Assembly: GCA_029011315.1 (NCBI GenBank)
Contig: JAQXLA010000017.1
Span: 1-64,000 of the forward strand
DNA: 64,000 nt
Reading direction: 5' to 3'
Origin: Desulfovibrionaceae bacterium
Lineage (GTDB): Bacteria > Desulfobacterota > Desulfovibrionia > Desulfovibrionales > Desulfovibrionaceae
Positions within the stretch are counted from its first letter, which is position 1; every line of letters starts with the position of its first letter. Position numbers and translations under genes: made by a program. The notes under the pieces are model-generated. The model made no database searches and had not been told where the DNA came from. It worked only from the letters and a program-made list of their open reading frames with translations. Positions 7,815-16,860 of the stretch are shown here, in pieces.

Positions 7815-9401
7815 ATGAGCGATATCAGACAGCATTCACAGGTTTTGATCATCGGAGCCGGCTTGGCCGGCAGCACAGCAGCCTTGACGCTGGCCGATGC
7901 CGGCTATGAAGTCACGCTGCTCGTCCCTGACGAAGAGCCCGACGGAGGCAATTCCGCCCTGGCTCAGGGCGGCATCGTGCACCGCCCGGCTCAGGACGAT
8001 ATTCCCCTACTGGAAAAAGACATTCTTGTCGCCGGACATCATCACAACTATCTCAAGGCTGTCCGGCATCTGTGCAAATTCGGCCCCGATGCCGTCAATG
8101 ACATTCTGATCAACCGCGTCCATGTGCCGTTCGATCGGGAACCTGATGATCAGTCCAGGCTGAACTATACCCGAGAAGGCGGACACTGCCGCCCTCGCAT
8201 TCTACATTGCGCCGACCACTCCGGCGGAACTATTATGGAATACGTGCTGGCCGAAGTGAAAAAGACGCCAAACATCCGTATTCTAACCAAGCGTACAGCC
8301 ATTGATCTGATCACGACGCACCATCATTCCGGCCAGAAGGAAGTACGTTATCAGCTTGAAAATCAGGTCGTTGGATCATACGTCTATAACGATCATTCCA
8401 AGCAGGTGGAAACGCATCTTGCTGACTGGACGATTCTGGCGACAGGCGGCGTCGGGCAGATTTATCTGCATACCACCAACTCGGCAGCCTGCACAGGATC
8501 CGGCATTGCCATGGCTCAGCGCGCTGGCGCACGTTTGGAAAATATGGAGTATGTGCAGTTCCATCCCACGGCTCTCTATACCCGCCAGCCGGGGCGTTTT
8601 CTGATTACCGAAGCGATGCGGGGCGAAGGCGCCCATCTCGTCAATGACGACGGCATTCCCTTCATGAAACGCTATGACAGCCGCGGAGATCTCGCTCCCC
8701 GCGACATCGTCGCCCGATCCATCATGGATCAGATGCTCCAGACCGGAAACGAATGCGTATATCTGGATCTGTCCGATGTACACCACGATCTGCCGACGCG
8801 ATTCCCCACCATTTTTGAGCACTGTATGGAAATAGGCATCGACATCCGCGAAAAACGCATTCCCGTCGTTCCAATGGCGCACTTCTTCTGCGGCGGCATT
8901 TTGGTTGATCAGCGCGCCCGAACCAGCCTCTCCCGCCTTTACAGTGTTGGCGAATGCAGCTGCACGGGCTTGCATGGTGCCAACCGTCTGGCCAGCACTT
9001 CGCTTCTTGAAGCGCTGCTCTGGGGATACAGTGCCGCCAGAGACATCATTTCCAGAAACCGGCCGGGGCTCTGCCTCGCAGCCCGTCTTGCGCAGTCCAT
9101 TCCCGACTGGCAGATGACCGGAAGTGAACAGAATGACGATCCCGCCCTTATCGCGCAGGACTGGAGCACGCTCCGCAACACCATGTGGAATTATGTCGGC
9201 ATCAGCCGCACGGCCAGCCGTTTGTACCGCGCCCGCGAAGAGCTGAACGACCTTTCCCGTCACCTTCATGACTTCTACAGAAGCACGCCGATTTCCAAGC
9301 CGATCGTGGATCTGTTCCACGGATGCCAGACGGCCTGCCTCATTACCGATGCGGCCATGAGAAATCCCAACAGCCTCGGCTGTCATTATCGCATCAATTA
9401 G
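7815..9401 (+). CDS. nadB: L-aspartate oxidase
   Basis: FAD enzyme oxidising L-aspartate to iminoaspartate, the first step of the bacterial NAD pathway. Under anaerobic conditions the family uses fumarate as acceptor. 528 residues. The dinucleotide loop VLIIGAGLAGSTAA is at about 10-23. GGNSALAQGG binds FAD, HCRPRILHC and the His/Arg set of the succinate-dehydrogenase-like core follow, and HGANRLASTSLLEALLWG is the C-terminal FAD motif. AAAGG lies about 10 bases before the ATG. It is the third gene of the nad operon and is followed by a hairpin at 9418-9447. Confidence 0.96.
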   Translation: MSDIRQHSQVLIIGAGLAGSTAALTLADAGYEVTLLVPDEEPDGGNSALAQGGIVHRPAQDDIPLLEKDILVAGHHHNYLKAVRHLCKFGPDAVNDILINRVHVPFDREPDDQSRLNYTREGGHCRPRILHCADHSGGTIMEYVLAEVKKTPNIRILTKRTAIDLITTHHHSGQKEVRYQLENQVVGSYVYNDHSKQVETHLADWTILATGGVGQIYLHTTNSAACTGSGIAMAQRAGARLENMEYVQFHPTALYTRQPGRFLITEAMRGEGAHLVNDDGIPFMKRYDSRGDLAPRDIVARSIMDQMLQTGNECVYLDLSDVHHDLPTRFPTIFEHCMEIGIDIREKRIPVVPMAHFFCGGILVDQRARTSLSRLYSVGECSCTGLHGANRLASTSLLEALLWGYSAARDIISRNRPGLCLAARLAQSIPDWQMTGSEQNDDPALIAQDWSTLRNTMWNYVGISRTASRLYRAREELNDLSRHLHDFYRSTPISKPIVDLFHGCQTACLITDAAMRNPNSLGCHYRIN

Positions 9402-9417
9402 CCAGCGGCTTTTCCGT

Positions 9418-9447
9418 AACGCCGCCGATCTCCTCTTCGGCGGCGTT
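9418..9447 (+). terminator. Hairpin after nadB, probable terminator
   Basis: A perfect 11-bp GC-rich stem (AACGCCGCCGA / TCGGCGGCGTT) with an 8-base loop lies 17 bases after the nadB stop. Only a few pyrimidines follow, so termination may be partial. The next gene starts 41 bases later. Confidence 0.55.
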
Positions 9448-9487
9448 CTTCCATGCCCGACACCTCAACAAGGAGCCTGCGGAAACC

Positions 9488-9970
9488 ATGGGCCTGAAAA
9501 AGACTAACGCAGCCAGAATCCTGGAAACCATGGGGATCGCCTACGAAATTTTTGAAGTACAGGTCGATGAATCCGATCTTTCAGCCGTACATGTGGCGGA
9601 ATTGCTTCACACCGATCCCGACACGGTTTTTAAAACGCTCGTCGTACGCGGCGATCGCTCTGGCATTTTTATGGTCTGCATTCCCGCAGCCGCTGAACTG
9701 GACCTCAAAAAACTGGCTGCGGCCTCTGGTAACAAGCACGCAGAGATGGTTCCTCTGAAAGAGGTTTTTCCGCTGACCGGATATGTACGCGGAGGATGCT
9801 CTCCGCTCGGCGCAAAGAAAAAATACCCCGTTCTTCTCGACGAACATGCCATCCTCGAAGAACATATCTATGTCAGTGCCGGACACAGGGGGGTTCAGCT
9901 CCGGCTGAAGCCTGATGATCTGCTGAAAGCTGCCGAAGCTTCCTACGCGGCGGTCATTCGAGAGTCCTGA
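9488..9970 (+). CDS. ybaK: YbaK-type Cys-tRNA(Pro) deacylase
   Basis: A 160-residue YbaK/EbsC protein that hydrolyses cysteine mischarged on tRNA(Pro), a translational proofreading role. Family marks: [14 protein letters not shown] (the KT containing the catalytic lysine), [28 protein letters not shown] and ISAGHRG-like [10 protein letters not shown] near the C-terminus. The ATG at 9488 fits the family start, with AAGGAG 12 bases ahead; the frame is open further upstream across nadB. It lies between nadB and tyrS and may be transcribed with tyrS. Confidence 0.9.
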   Translation: MGLKKTNAARILETMGIAYEIFEVQVDESDLSAVHVAELLHTDPDTVFKTLVVRGDRSGIFMVCIPAAAELDLKKLAAASGNKHAEMVPLKEVFPLTGYVRGGCSPLGAKKKYPVLLDEHAILEEHIYVSAGHRGVQLRLKPDDLLKAAEASYAAVIRES

Positions 9971-10028
9971 ACGGCTTGACAGCCCGACTGTTCTTTGCAA
10001 CACAACAAGAAAAAATGAGGTAAGAGCG

Positions 10029-11231
10029 ATGGAATCTGTCGAAAATCAGTTGAAAATTTTAAAGCGCGGCTGCGTCGATCTCGTTAATGAAGAAGAGCTG
10101 CGCAAAAAACTCTCGCGGGGAACGCCTCTGACCATCAAGGCCGGCTTTGATCCCACAGCTCCGGATCTGCATCTCGGCCATACCGTTCTCATTCATAAAA
10201 TGCGGCATTTTCAGGAACTCGGACATCGAGTTGTCTTTCTGATCGGCGACTTTACCGGGATGATCGGAGATCCGTCCGGAAAATCAGCTACCCGTCCTCC
10301 GCTGACCAGAGAACAGGTGCTGGCCAATGCCGAAACATATAAGGAACAGGTTTTCAAAATTCTCGATCCGGAAAAAACCGTCGTCGAATTCAATTCCCAT
10401 TGGTGCGACAGGCTTTCTCCCGCAGATTTCATCCGTCTGGCTTCTCACTATACGCTGGCCAGAATTCTGGAACGCGATGATTTTGCCAAACGCTACAGGG
10501 AAAATTCCCCCATCGCCATGCACGAACTGCTCTATCCGCTGATGCAGGGATTCGACTCCGTCAATCTCCGCTGCGATGTGGAACTGGGAGGCAAGGATCA
10601 GCTTTTCAATTTGCTGGTTGGACGAAATCTCATGTCCCAGTACGGCATGGAACCGCAGTGCGTGCTGACTATGCCTCTGCTCGAAGGACTCGACGGCGTC
10701 CGCAAGATGTCAAAATCCTACAAGAATTATATCGGCATTGACGAACCGGCTCAGGATCAGTTCGGCAAGGTCATGTCCATCTCTGACGATCTGATGTGGC
10801 GCTACTATGAGCTGATTTCTGTCAAAACGCTTGACGAAATTGAAACGATGAAAAAAGACGTTGCCGAGGGACGCCTGCACCCGAAACTCGCCAAGGAAAA
10901 TCTGGCTATGGAAATAGTCACCCGCTATAACGGCGAGGACAAAGCTCAGGAAGCCAGACAGGGCTTTAACGCCGTTTTTGCAGGCAACAGCAATGCGATT
11001 CCAGAAGATACGCCGGAATTTTCCTGTGTTTCCGGAGAAGAAAGCAGGCCTGCACATTTTCTGACAGCCTCCGGACTGACCGCTTCCCGCGGAGAAGCCA
11101 AACGTCTGATCCGGCAGGGATCCCTCTCTATCGACGGCGAACGCTGTGAGGATGCCGATGCGGCTCTGCCCGCAGGACAATACGTCATTCGCCTGGGCAA
11201 AAAGCGCTTTTTGCGCCTGACGGTCTGCTGA
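10029..11231 (+). CDS. tyrS: Tyrosyl-tRNA synthetase
   Basis: Class I synthetase charging tRNA(Tyr) with tyrosine. 400 residues. The HIGH-equivalent HLGH is at residues 48-51 and KMSKS is at 226-230. The C-terminal ~65 residues form an S4 RNA-binding domain ([20 protein letters not shown]). This pattern is the TyrZ-like bacterial subtype. ATGAGGTAAGAGCG upstream supplies a purine-rich binding site. Its TGA stop shares one base with the ATG of the M50 protease gene (TGATG), so the two are probably co-translated. Confidence 0.97.
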   Translation: MESVENQLKILKRGCVDLVNEEELRKKLSRGTPLTIKAGFDPTAPDLHLGHTVLIHKMRHFQELGHRVVFLIGDFTGMIGDPSGKSATRPPLTREQVLANAETYKEQVFKILDPEKTVVEFNSHWCDRLSPADFIRLASHYTLARILERDDFAKRYRENSPIAMHELLYPLMQGFDSVNLRCDVELGGKDQLFNLLVGRNLMSQYGMEPQCVLTMPLLEGLDGVRKMSKSYKNYIGIDEPAQDQFGKVMSISDDLMWRYYELISVKTLDEIETMKKDVAEGRLHPKLAKENLAMEIVTRYNGEDKAQEARQGFNAVFAGNSNAIPEDTPEFSCVSGEESRPAHFLTASGLTASRGEAKRLIRQGSLSIDGERCEDADAALPAGQYVIRLGKKRFLRLTVC

Positions 11232-11908
11232 TGTTCGCTTCTCTTGATGTGGCGGCAGCGGTACAGCGGGCAGCCGTTGCTTTTGTGCCCATGCTGCTCG
11301 GCATTATTCTGCATGAAGTTGCCCACGGATGGGCGGCCTGCAAGCTTGGAGATCCAACGGCTAAGCAGCTCGGCAGACTGACATGGAATCCACTGCCTCA
11401 TATCGATCCTCTCGGATTGATCTGCTTTTTCCTGACAAGTCTCACCGGATCTTTTATCTTCGGCTGGGCCAAACCCGTTCCCATCAATCCCCTGCGCTTT
11501 CGCAATACGGCACGGGACATGATGCTGACTTCGTTTGCCGGACCAGCAACAAACTTCCTTCTCGCCATACTGTTCGCTCTGATACTCAGGGTAATGCTGG
11601 CCGTTTTTCCTTTCGCCTCCTATGGTGGATCCTCTGCATGGAATTTCGGCCTGAACATGCTGCTTGCGGGCATTTCCGTGAATTTTACATTGGCCTGGTT
11701 CAATCTTCTGCCCATTCCGCCTCTGGACGGCAGCCGGATTCTTTGGGGGATTCTGCCTCCGAAACTGGCCTTTCCCTACATGCGATTTGAACGCTACGGC
11801 TTCATTGTTTTACTGCTTTTGCTGGCATCCGGAATCCTGAATTTTATTCTTTTTCCACTGGTACGCTTTTCCTTTGACATGGCTGTTACGCTCCTTGTAC
11901 AGCCTTAA
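11231..11908 (+). CDS. Site-2 protease family (M50) membrane metalloprotease
   Basis: A 225-residue integral membrane zinc protease of the compact M50 group. HEVAHGW (about residues 26-32) is the HExxH zinc site. FAGPATNFLLA and the third ligand motif NLLPIPPLDGSRIL (about 155-168) follow. There are at least five hydrophobic segments and no PDZ or CBS domain, so this is the minimal core found beside tRNA synthetase genes in many delta-proteobacteria. Its substrate is unknown. It is coupled by one base to tyrS and stands 11 bases ahead of trpS, within one gene string. Confidence 0.92.
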   Translation: MFASLDVAAAVQRAAVAFVPMLLGIILHEVAHGWAACKLGDPTAKQLGRLTWNPLPHIDPLGLICFFLTSLTGSFIFGWAKPVPINPLRFRNTARDMMLTSFAGPATNFLLAILFALILRVMLAVFPFASYGGSSAWNFGLNMLLAGISVNFTLAWFNLLPIPPLDGSRILWGILPPKLAFPYMRFERYGFIVLLLLLASGILNFILFPLVRFSFDMAVTLLVQP

Positions 11909-11919
11909 CGGAGCTTTTT

Positions 11920-12912
11920 ATGAATCACGACCCCAATTCCCGTACGCTGTCCGGCATGCGCCCCACAGGACCGCTGCATATCGGCCATTATTTTGGTGCA
12001 TTGAAAAACTGGATTCCCATGCAGCATACAACAGCGTCCTTTTTCTTCGTCGCTGACTGGCATGCTCTGACCAGCGACTATGCTGACACCTCGCATATCA
12101 GGGAATATGTCAACGGTCTGGTTATCGACTGGCTGGCTGCAGGACTGGATCCGGAGAAAAGTGTTATTTTTCGCCAATCAAAAATTCTGGAGCATGCCGA
12201 ACTGAATCTGCTTTTAGGGATGCTGACCCCTGTCAGCTGGCTTGAACGCAATCCAACCTATAAAGAACAGCAGCAGGAAATCACCACAAAGGATCTGAGC
12301 AACTTCGGTTTTCTGGGCTATCCTGTTCTCATGGCTTCAGATATCCTCATGTATCGCCCAAAATGGGTTCCGGTCGGACAGGATCAGCTGCCGCATCTGG
12401 AACTGACCCGAGAAATTGCCAGACGTTTCAACAGCTTTTACGGAAATGTCTTTCCGGAACCTGAAGCCCGACTGACTCCTGCTGCAAAATGTCCGGGTCT
12501 GGACGGCAGAAAGATGTCGAAAAGCTACGGCAACGGCATTTTCCTGAAGGATACGCCCAAGGAGATTGAGCCAAAAATACGAGGCATGTTCACCGACCCC
12601 GCTCGGCTGCGCCGTTCCGATCCCGGCAATCCCGATGTCTGCAATCTGTATCCTTATCACAAGCTCCTTACAGATGAAGCAACGCAGAAGGAAATCTGCG
12701 AAGGCTGCCGCAACGCCACGCTGGGATGTGTGGACTGCAAAAAAATCTTCATGAAATCCCTCGAGGCTTTTCTGGAGCCTCTGCATGAACGCAGAGCCTA
12801 TTACGAAGCGCATCCGGAAATCGTCAGCGATATTCTGGAAAGCGGCAATAAGGCCGCACGTGCTGAGGCCGCAGCGACAATGGCCATCGTTCGCGACGCC
12901 ATGCACCTGTAG
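11920..12912 (+). CDS. trpS: Tryptophanyl-tRNA synthetase
   Basis: Class I synthetase charging tRNA(Trp). 330 residues, normal for bacteria. HIGH is at residues 20-23 (GPLHIGHYFGAL) and KMSKS at 198-202 (GRKMSKSYGNGIFL). The C-terminal part contains a cluster of cysteines (EICEGCRNATLGCVDCKK) that looks like a zinc-binding knuckle. Such a cluster is seen in some bacterial TrpRS proteins. The gene lies 11 bases after the M50 protease and 23 bases ahead of rfaE2, suggesting one transcript from tyrS onward. Confidence 0.97.
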   Translation: MNHDPNSRTLSGMRPTGPLHIGHYFGALKNWIPMQHTTASFFFVADWHALTSDYADTSHIREYVNGLVIDWLAAGLDPEKSVIFRQSKILEHAELNLLLGMLTPVSWLERNPTYKEQQQEITTKDLSNFGFLGYPVLMASDILMYRPKWVPVGQDQLPHLELTREIARRFNSFYGNVFPEPEARLTPAAKCPGLDGRKMSKSYGNGIFLKDTPKEIEPKIRGMFTDPARLRRSDPGNPDVCNLYPYHKLLTDEATQKEICEGCRNATLGCVDCKKIFMKSLEAFLEPLHERRAYYEAHPEIVSDILESGNKAARAEAAATMAIVRDAMHL

Positions 12913-12935
12913 GACAGAACAAGAGGAAACCAGGG

Positions 12936-13439
12936 ATGACTTCCGCTTCCAATCGCTTTCTGGCGCATCCCAAAATCCAGGATCTGCCAACGCTGCGCAG
13001 TTCGCTTGCCAAATGCCGCGACCATGGCAAACGGATTGTCTTTACCAACGGTTGCTTTGATATTCTGCATTCTGGGCATGTGGATCTGCTGGCTCGAGCC
13101 AAAGAACTGGGTGATATTCTGGTTCTCGGGCTGAACAGCGATTCTTCCGTCCGTCGTCAGGGCAAGGGATCCGATCGCCCCATCAACAGCTTTGAAGATC
13201 GCGCTTTCGTGCTCGCGCATTTGGAAAGCGTCGATTACGTTATCGGCTTTGATGAGGCTACTCCAGCCATCCTGATTGACGCTATTCTGCCGGATGTCCT
13301 TGTAAAGGGGGGTGACTGGCCAATCGACCGCATTGTCGGCGGTGATACTGTCCGCTGCCATGGGGGCACTGTCGTCAGTCTGCCTCTCCTCCAAGGCTAT
13401 TCCACAACCGGCATCATTCAGAAAATCCGAGGCAAGTAA
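12936..13439 (+). CDS. rfaE2: D-glycero-beta-D-manno-heptose 1-phosphate adenylyltransferase
   Basis: Nucleotidyltransferase activating heptose-1-phosphate with ATP to ADP-heptose for the lipopolysaccharide inner core. 167 residues: only the cytidylyltransferase-like domain of E. coli HldE, so the kinase must be a separate gene elsewhere. FTNGCFDILHSGHVDLL (about 29-45) holds the HxGH site, then VLGLNSDSSVRRQGKG and LVKGGDW. The C-terminal YSTTGIIQKI is the ISTT-like nucleotide-site motif. Convergent with fusA, with a terminator between. Confidence 0.93.
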   Translation: MTSASNRFLAHPKIQDLPTLRSSLAKCRDHGKRIVFTNGCFDILHSGHVDLLARAKELGDILVLGLNSDSSVRRQGKGSDRPINSFEDRAFVLAHLESVDYVIGFDEATPAILIDAILPDVLVKGGDWPIDRIVGGDTVRCHGGTVVSLPLLQGYSTTGIIQKIRGK

Positions 13440-13492
13440 ATCGTCTCCGGCTCAGCATTGTTTCGCTGAAATCATCTGCAAGAAATTCCGAA

Positions 13493-13527
13493 TAAAAAAA
13501 AGCGGCCTCCGGAAACGGAGGCCGCTT
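13493..13527 (-). terminator. Rho-independent terminator of fusA
   Basis: A perfect 12-bp stem AAGCGGCCTCCG / CGGAGGCCGCTT with a GAAA tetraloop (13500-13527). On the minus strand the stem is followed by a run of T (13493-13499). It ends the rpsL-rpsG-fusA transcript and could also stop read-through from rfaE2. Confidence 0.92.
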
Positions 13528-13556
13528 GCAATATCAGTCAGAAGAATAATGCCTGA

Positions 13557-15632
13557 TTAGGCACGGCTCTTGCAGACTTCTTCCGCAATAGCGTTCGGCA
13601 CTTTTTCATAATGATCGAACTGCATGGTAAAGGTCGCACGGCCCTGAGTACGAGAACGGAGGTCTGTCGCATAGCCGAACATTTCAGCCAAAGGCACCTG
13701 AGCGCGAATAACCTGTGCGCCGGCGCGGGCTTCCATGGACTGCACGCGACCACGCCGTCCATTCAAATCGCCCATGACATCGCCCAGATATTCTTCAGGC
13801 GTCACATCTTCAACATCCATGATCGGTTCGAGTAGCGCAGGAGCGGCCTTCCGCATGGCGTCCTTAATAGCCATGGAACCGGCCACATAAAACGCCTGTT
13901 CGGAAGAGTCGACTTCATGGTACGAACCGAATACCAGATTGACCTTCACATCAACGACAGGGAATCCGGCAAGGACACCGGACTTCAGGGCATCCTGAAT
14001 ACCCTTATCAATGGAAGGAATATATTCCTTGGGAATAACGCCGCCGGTAATCGAGTTGATGAACTCGTATCCCTTTCCGGGATTCGGTTCGATTTCAATC
14101 ACGCAGTGACCGTACTGACCGCGGCCACCGGACTGCTTGGCGTACTTGGTATCGGACTTGGAAGGCTTGGTGATAGTTTCTCTGTACGCAACCTGCGGCT
14201 TGCCGACGTTTGCGTTCACATTGAATTCACGCACCAGACGATCCACGATAATTTCCAGATGCAATTCGCCCATGCCGGCGATCAACGTCTGTCCGGTTTC
14301 TTCGTTGCCCTTGACGCGGAATGACGGGTCTTCCTTGGCCAGCTTATTCAATGCGGCAGAAAGCGCGTCACGGTCGCCTTTTGTCTTGGGCTCAATGGCC
14401 ACTTCAATAACCGGTTCAGGAATATCGAGGGATTCAAGCACCACAGGACGCTTTTCATCGCAAAGGGTGTCACCCGTAGAGGCCTGCTTCAGACCGACCA
14501 GAGCAACGATATCGCCAGCTCCGGCCCATTTGATGTCTTCGCGCTTGTTGGCGTGCATACGGAGGATACGGCCGAGACGTTCACGCTTGCCATTGTTGGC
14601 ATTTAAAACCGTCACGCCGGCTTCGAGTACGCCGGAATAAATGCGGAAGAAGGAAAGATGGCCGACGAAGGGATCGGAAGCCAGCTTGAACACAAGACCG
14701 GCAAGAGGTTCCTTGTCGGAGCAGGTACAGGTGATTTTCTTTTCCTCATCATCGGGATCCGTTCCGACCATATGATCAATATCCGCAGGAGAAGGCAGAT
14801 AATTGACAACTGCGTCAAGCAGAGGCTGCACGCCCATATTGCGGAAAGCCGTTCCGCAAAGGACAGGCACAACGCGCTGATCAATGGTCGCCTTGCGGAT
14901 GCAGGCCTGAATTTCTTCGACGGTCAGTTCCTGCCCTTCGAGATAGCGATTCATCAGATCTTCATCTTCTTCGGCTACGGCTTCCATCAGCTCCGTACGC
15001 TTTTCCTCGTACAGATCCTGCATGTCTTCCGGAACCGGTCCATAGATGATCTTCAGCCCCTTGCTTTCCTTGTCGAAGCGGACGGAACGGCCGCTTACAA
15101 GATCAACTACGCCATCAAACTTGTCTTCCTGCCCTATAGGCAGCTGAAGAACCAGAGGCTTCGCCTTCAGACGCTCGCGAATCATATCTACAGCACGGAA
15201 GAAATTGGCTCCGATGCGATCCATCTTGTTAATAAAGCAGATTCTCGGAACGCCGTAACGGTTTGCCTGCCGCCATACCGTTTCCGACTGAGGTTCAACG
15301 CCGGCGACGGCATCGAACACAGCCACAGCACCGTCAAGTACCCGCAGGGCGCGTTCCACTTCGATGGTGAAGTCCACATGACCGGGGGTATCGATGATGT
15401 TGATCTGATGATCAAGCCAGAAGCAGGTCGTCGCAGCGGAAGTAATCGTAATGCCGCGCTCCTGTTCCTGCTCCATCCAGTCCATGGTGGCGCCGCCTTC
15501 GTGCGTTTCACCAATCTTGTGATTTACTCCCGTATAGTAAAGAATACGTTCGGTTGTGGTGGTTTTGCCGGCATCAATATGCGCCATAATGCCGATATTG
15601 CGCATCATGGAAATAGGTATCGTGCGTGACAT
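13557..15632 (-). CDS. fusA: Translation elongation factor G
   Basis: Ribosomal translocase GTPase, 691 residues, full length. GTPase motifs are [15 protein letters not shown] (G1, about 16-30), [16 protein letters not shown] (G3) and [11 protein letters not shown] (G4), followed by domains II to V. It is the third gene of rpsL-rpsG-fusA, 15 bases after rpsG, and GGGAG lies seven bases before the ATG. Its place in the str operon marks it as the principal EF-G. The second copy at 21305 is a diverged paralogue. Unlike many bacteria the operon does not continue into tuf or rpsJ; a strong terminator follows. Confidence 0.97.
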   Translation of the reverse strand: MSRTIPISMMRNIGIMAHIDAGKTTTTERILYYTGVNHKIGETHEGGATMDWMEQEQERGITITSAATTCFWLDHQINIIDTPGHVDFTIEVERALRVLDGAVAVFDAVAGVEPQSETVWRQANRYGVPRICFINKMDRIGANFFRAVDMIRERLKAKPLVLQLPIGQEDKFDGVVDLVSGRSVRFDKESKGLKIIYGPVPEDMQDLYEEKRTELMEAVAEEDEDLMNRYLEGQELTVEEIQACIRKATIDQRVVPVLCGTAFRNMGVQPLLDAVVNYLPSPADIDHMVGTDPDDEEKKITCTCSDKEPLAGLVFKLASDPFVGHLSFFRIYSGVLEAGVTVLNANNGKRERLGRILRMHANKREDIKWAGAGDIVALVGLKQASTGDTLCDEKRPVVLESLDIPEPVIEVAIEPKTKGDRDALSAALNKLAKEDPSFRVKGNEETGQTLIAGMGELHLEIIVDRLVREFNVNANVGKPQVAYRETITKPSKSDTKYAKQSGGRGQYGHCVIEIEPNPGKGYEFINSITGGVIPKEYIPSIDKGIQDALKSGVLAGFPVVDVKVNLVFGSYHEVDSSEQAFYVAGSMAIKDAMRKAAPALLEPIMDVEDVTPEEYLGDVMGDLNGRRGRVQSMEARAGAQVIRAQVPLAEMFGYATDLRSRTQGRATFTMQFDHYEKVPNAIAEEVCKSRA

Positions 15633-15647
15633 TGCAGTGCTCCCGAA

Positions 15648-16118
15648 TTACCAGCGGAAATGAGCAAAAGCCTTGTTGGCTTCAGCCATGCGGTGCGTAT
15701 CTTCCTTCTTTTTCACCGCGCCACCGCGATTATTGAAGGCATCCAAAAGTTCGGCCGCAAGCTTGGTAGACATGCCCTTTTCACCGCGAGAACGGGCGTA
15801 ATTAATCAGCCAGCGAATGGAAAGAGAGATCTGCCGATCAGGCTGAACTTCAATCGGCACCTGATAGGTGGCACCACCGACGCGGCGGGATTTGACTTCA
15901 AGATGAGGCTTGACGTTTTCCAGCGCCTTTTCAAAGGCGCGGATCGCTTCTTCACCGGTTTTTTCAGCAAGGCTGTCGAGAGCGCTGTAGAAAATCTTTT
16001 CAGCAGCACCCTTCTTGCCGTCGTACATCAGACGGTTGACGAAACGGGCGACAAGAGTGCTATTATATATCGGATCAGGCAGAACCTTGCGTTTCACCGC
16101 ACGACTTTTGCGTGGCAT
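15648..16118 (-). CDS. rpsG: 30S ribosomal protein S7
   Basis: Small-subunit head protein that nucleates 16S 3'-domain assembly and contacts the E-site tRNA. 156 residues from the ATG at 16118 ([16 protein letters not shown]), the standard bacterial length. The open frame includes a spurious four-residue extension, and GGAG is correctly placed for 16118. Conserved segments [25 protein letters not shown] and [20 protein letters not shown] are present. In E. coli S7 represses its own operon by binding the rpsL-rpsG spacer; the 171-base spacer here is structured. Confidence 0.97.
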   Translation of the reverse strand: MPRKSRAVKRKVLPDPIYNSTLVARFVNRLMYDGKKGAAEKIFYSALDSLAEKTGEEAIRAFEKALENVKPHLEVKSRRVGGATYQVPIEVQPDRQISLSIRWLINYARSRGEKGMSTKLAAELLDAFNNRGGAVKKKEDTHRMAEANKAFAHFRW

Positions 16119-16289
16119 AAAAAACTCCAAAATTTGGCGGGATCAAACCGCGATGGGGTTGCAGTGTCTGTTTTATCCGCTTGAAAAAGCGGACGCCAAG
16201 CATATCCCCACTGCACCGGTGTTCCAACCGGTATGGGATTATGCTCAAGGCACACTGAAAAATTTTTGTTCTCCAAACGAATCGGGAAC
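16119..16289 (-). promoter_or_regulatory. Structured rpsL-rpsG intercistronic spacer, possible S7 autoregulatory site
   Basis: The spacer is unusually long for a str operon. It holds a hairpin with stem TCCGCTT / AAGCGGA (16176-16193) and a second nested one built from two ACCGGT palindromes (16215-16220, 16227-16232) enclosed by ATCCC / GGGAT (16204-16239). S7 binding to this spacer is known in E. coli. Applying that here is inference. Confidence 0.35.
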
Positions 16290-16661
16290 CTATTTGGGAC
16301 GCTTGGCACCGTATTTCGAACGGCTCTGACGGCGATCCTGCACGCCGGACGTATCCAAGGTGCCGCGCACGATGTGGTAGCGGACACCGGGAAGGTCTTT
16401 GACACGGCCGCCGCGAATCATCACGACGGAGTGTTCCTGCAGGTTATGGCCTTCACCAGGAATATAGGCCGTAACTTCAAGTCCGTTGGTCAGGCGCACA
16501 CGGGCGACCTTACGCATAGCGGAGTTAGGCTTTTTGGGGGTTGTCGTATACACACGGGTGCAAACGCCGCGACGCTGAGGACAGGCCTGCAGAGCGGGAG
16601 TCTTCTTGCGTTTGACAACCTTTTTCCGCACATTGCGGATCAATTGATTAATGGTAGGCAT
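16290..16661 (-). CDS. rpsL: 30S ribosomal protein S12
   Basis: Decoding-centre protein of 123 residues, standard length. [14 protein letters not shown] at the N-terminus, [21 protein letters not shown] with the lysine equivalent to the streptomycin-resistance site (Lys43 region), [13 protein letters not shown] with the second site, and the usual basic C-terminus. GGAGGA lies eight bases before the ATG. First gene of the str operon, read from the promoter at 16698-16726. Confidence 0.98.
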   Translation of the reverse strand: MPTINQLIRNVRKKVVKRKKTPALQACPQRRGVCTRVYTTTPKKPNSAMRKVARVRLTNGLEVTAYIPGEGHNLQEHSVVMIRGGRVKDLPGVRYHIVRGTLDTSGVQDRRQSRSKYGAKRPK

Positions 16662-16697
16662 ACCGGATCCTCCGATATAATGTTAATGAAAGAAATT

Positions 16698-16726
16698 TTC
16701 TTATGCTGTTTCAAAACTGCTGTCAA
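16698..16726 (-). promoter_or_regulatory. Predicted promoter of the rpsL operon
   Basis: On the minus strand TTGACA (16721-16726), a spacer of exactly 17 bases and TAAGAA (16698-16703), 36 bases ahead of the rpsL start. The -35 element is perfect, as expected of a strong ribosomal promoter. Confidence 0.65.
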
Positions 16727-16860
16727 CATCAAAGCCTCAAAGTAAGGCTCCAGCACGCTTTTTTTCATTGCCAACGGTCGTTGAAAAGCATATTCTTATT
16801 CTTCGCTATTCGCTATTTCAGGCACTCACTTTTTCACTGACAAAATCATAGAGAACAGGC

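Noticed and set aside
8376-9386. 336-codon open frame antisense to nadB
   Set aside because: It mirrors the codon pattern of a conserved gene, has no family likeness and no ribosome site.
14658-15629. 323-codon open frame antisense to fusA
   Set aside because: Shadow of EF-G; composition is explained by codon bias on the real strand.
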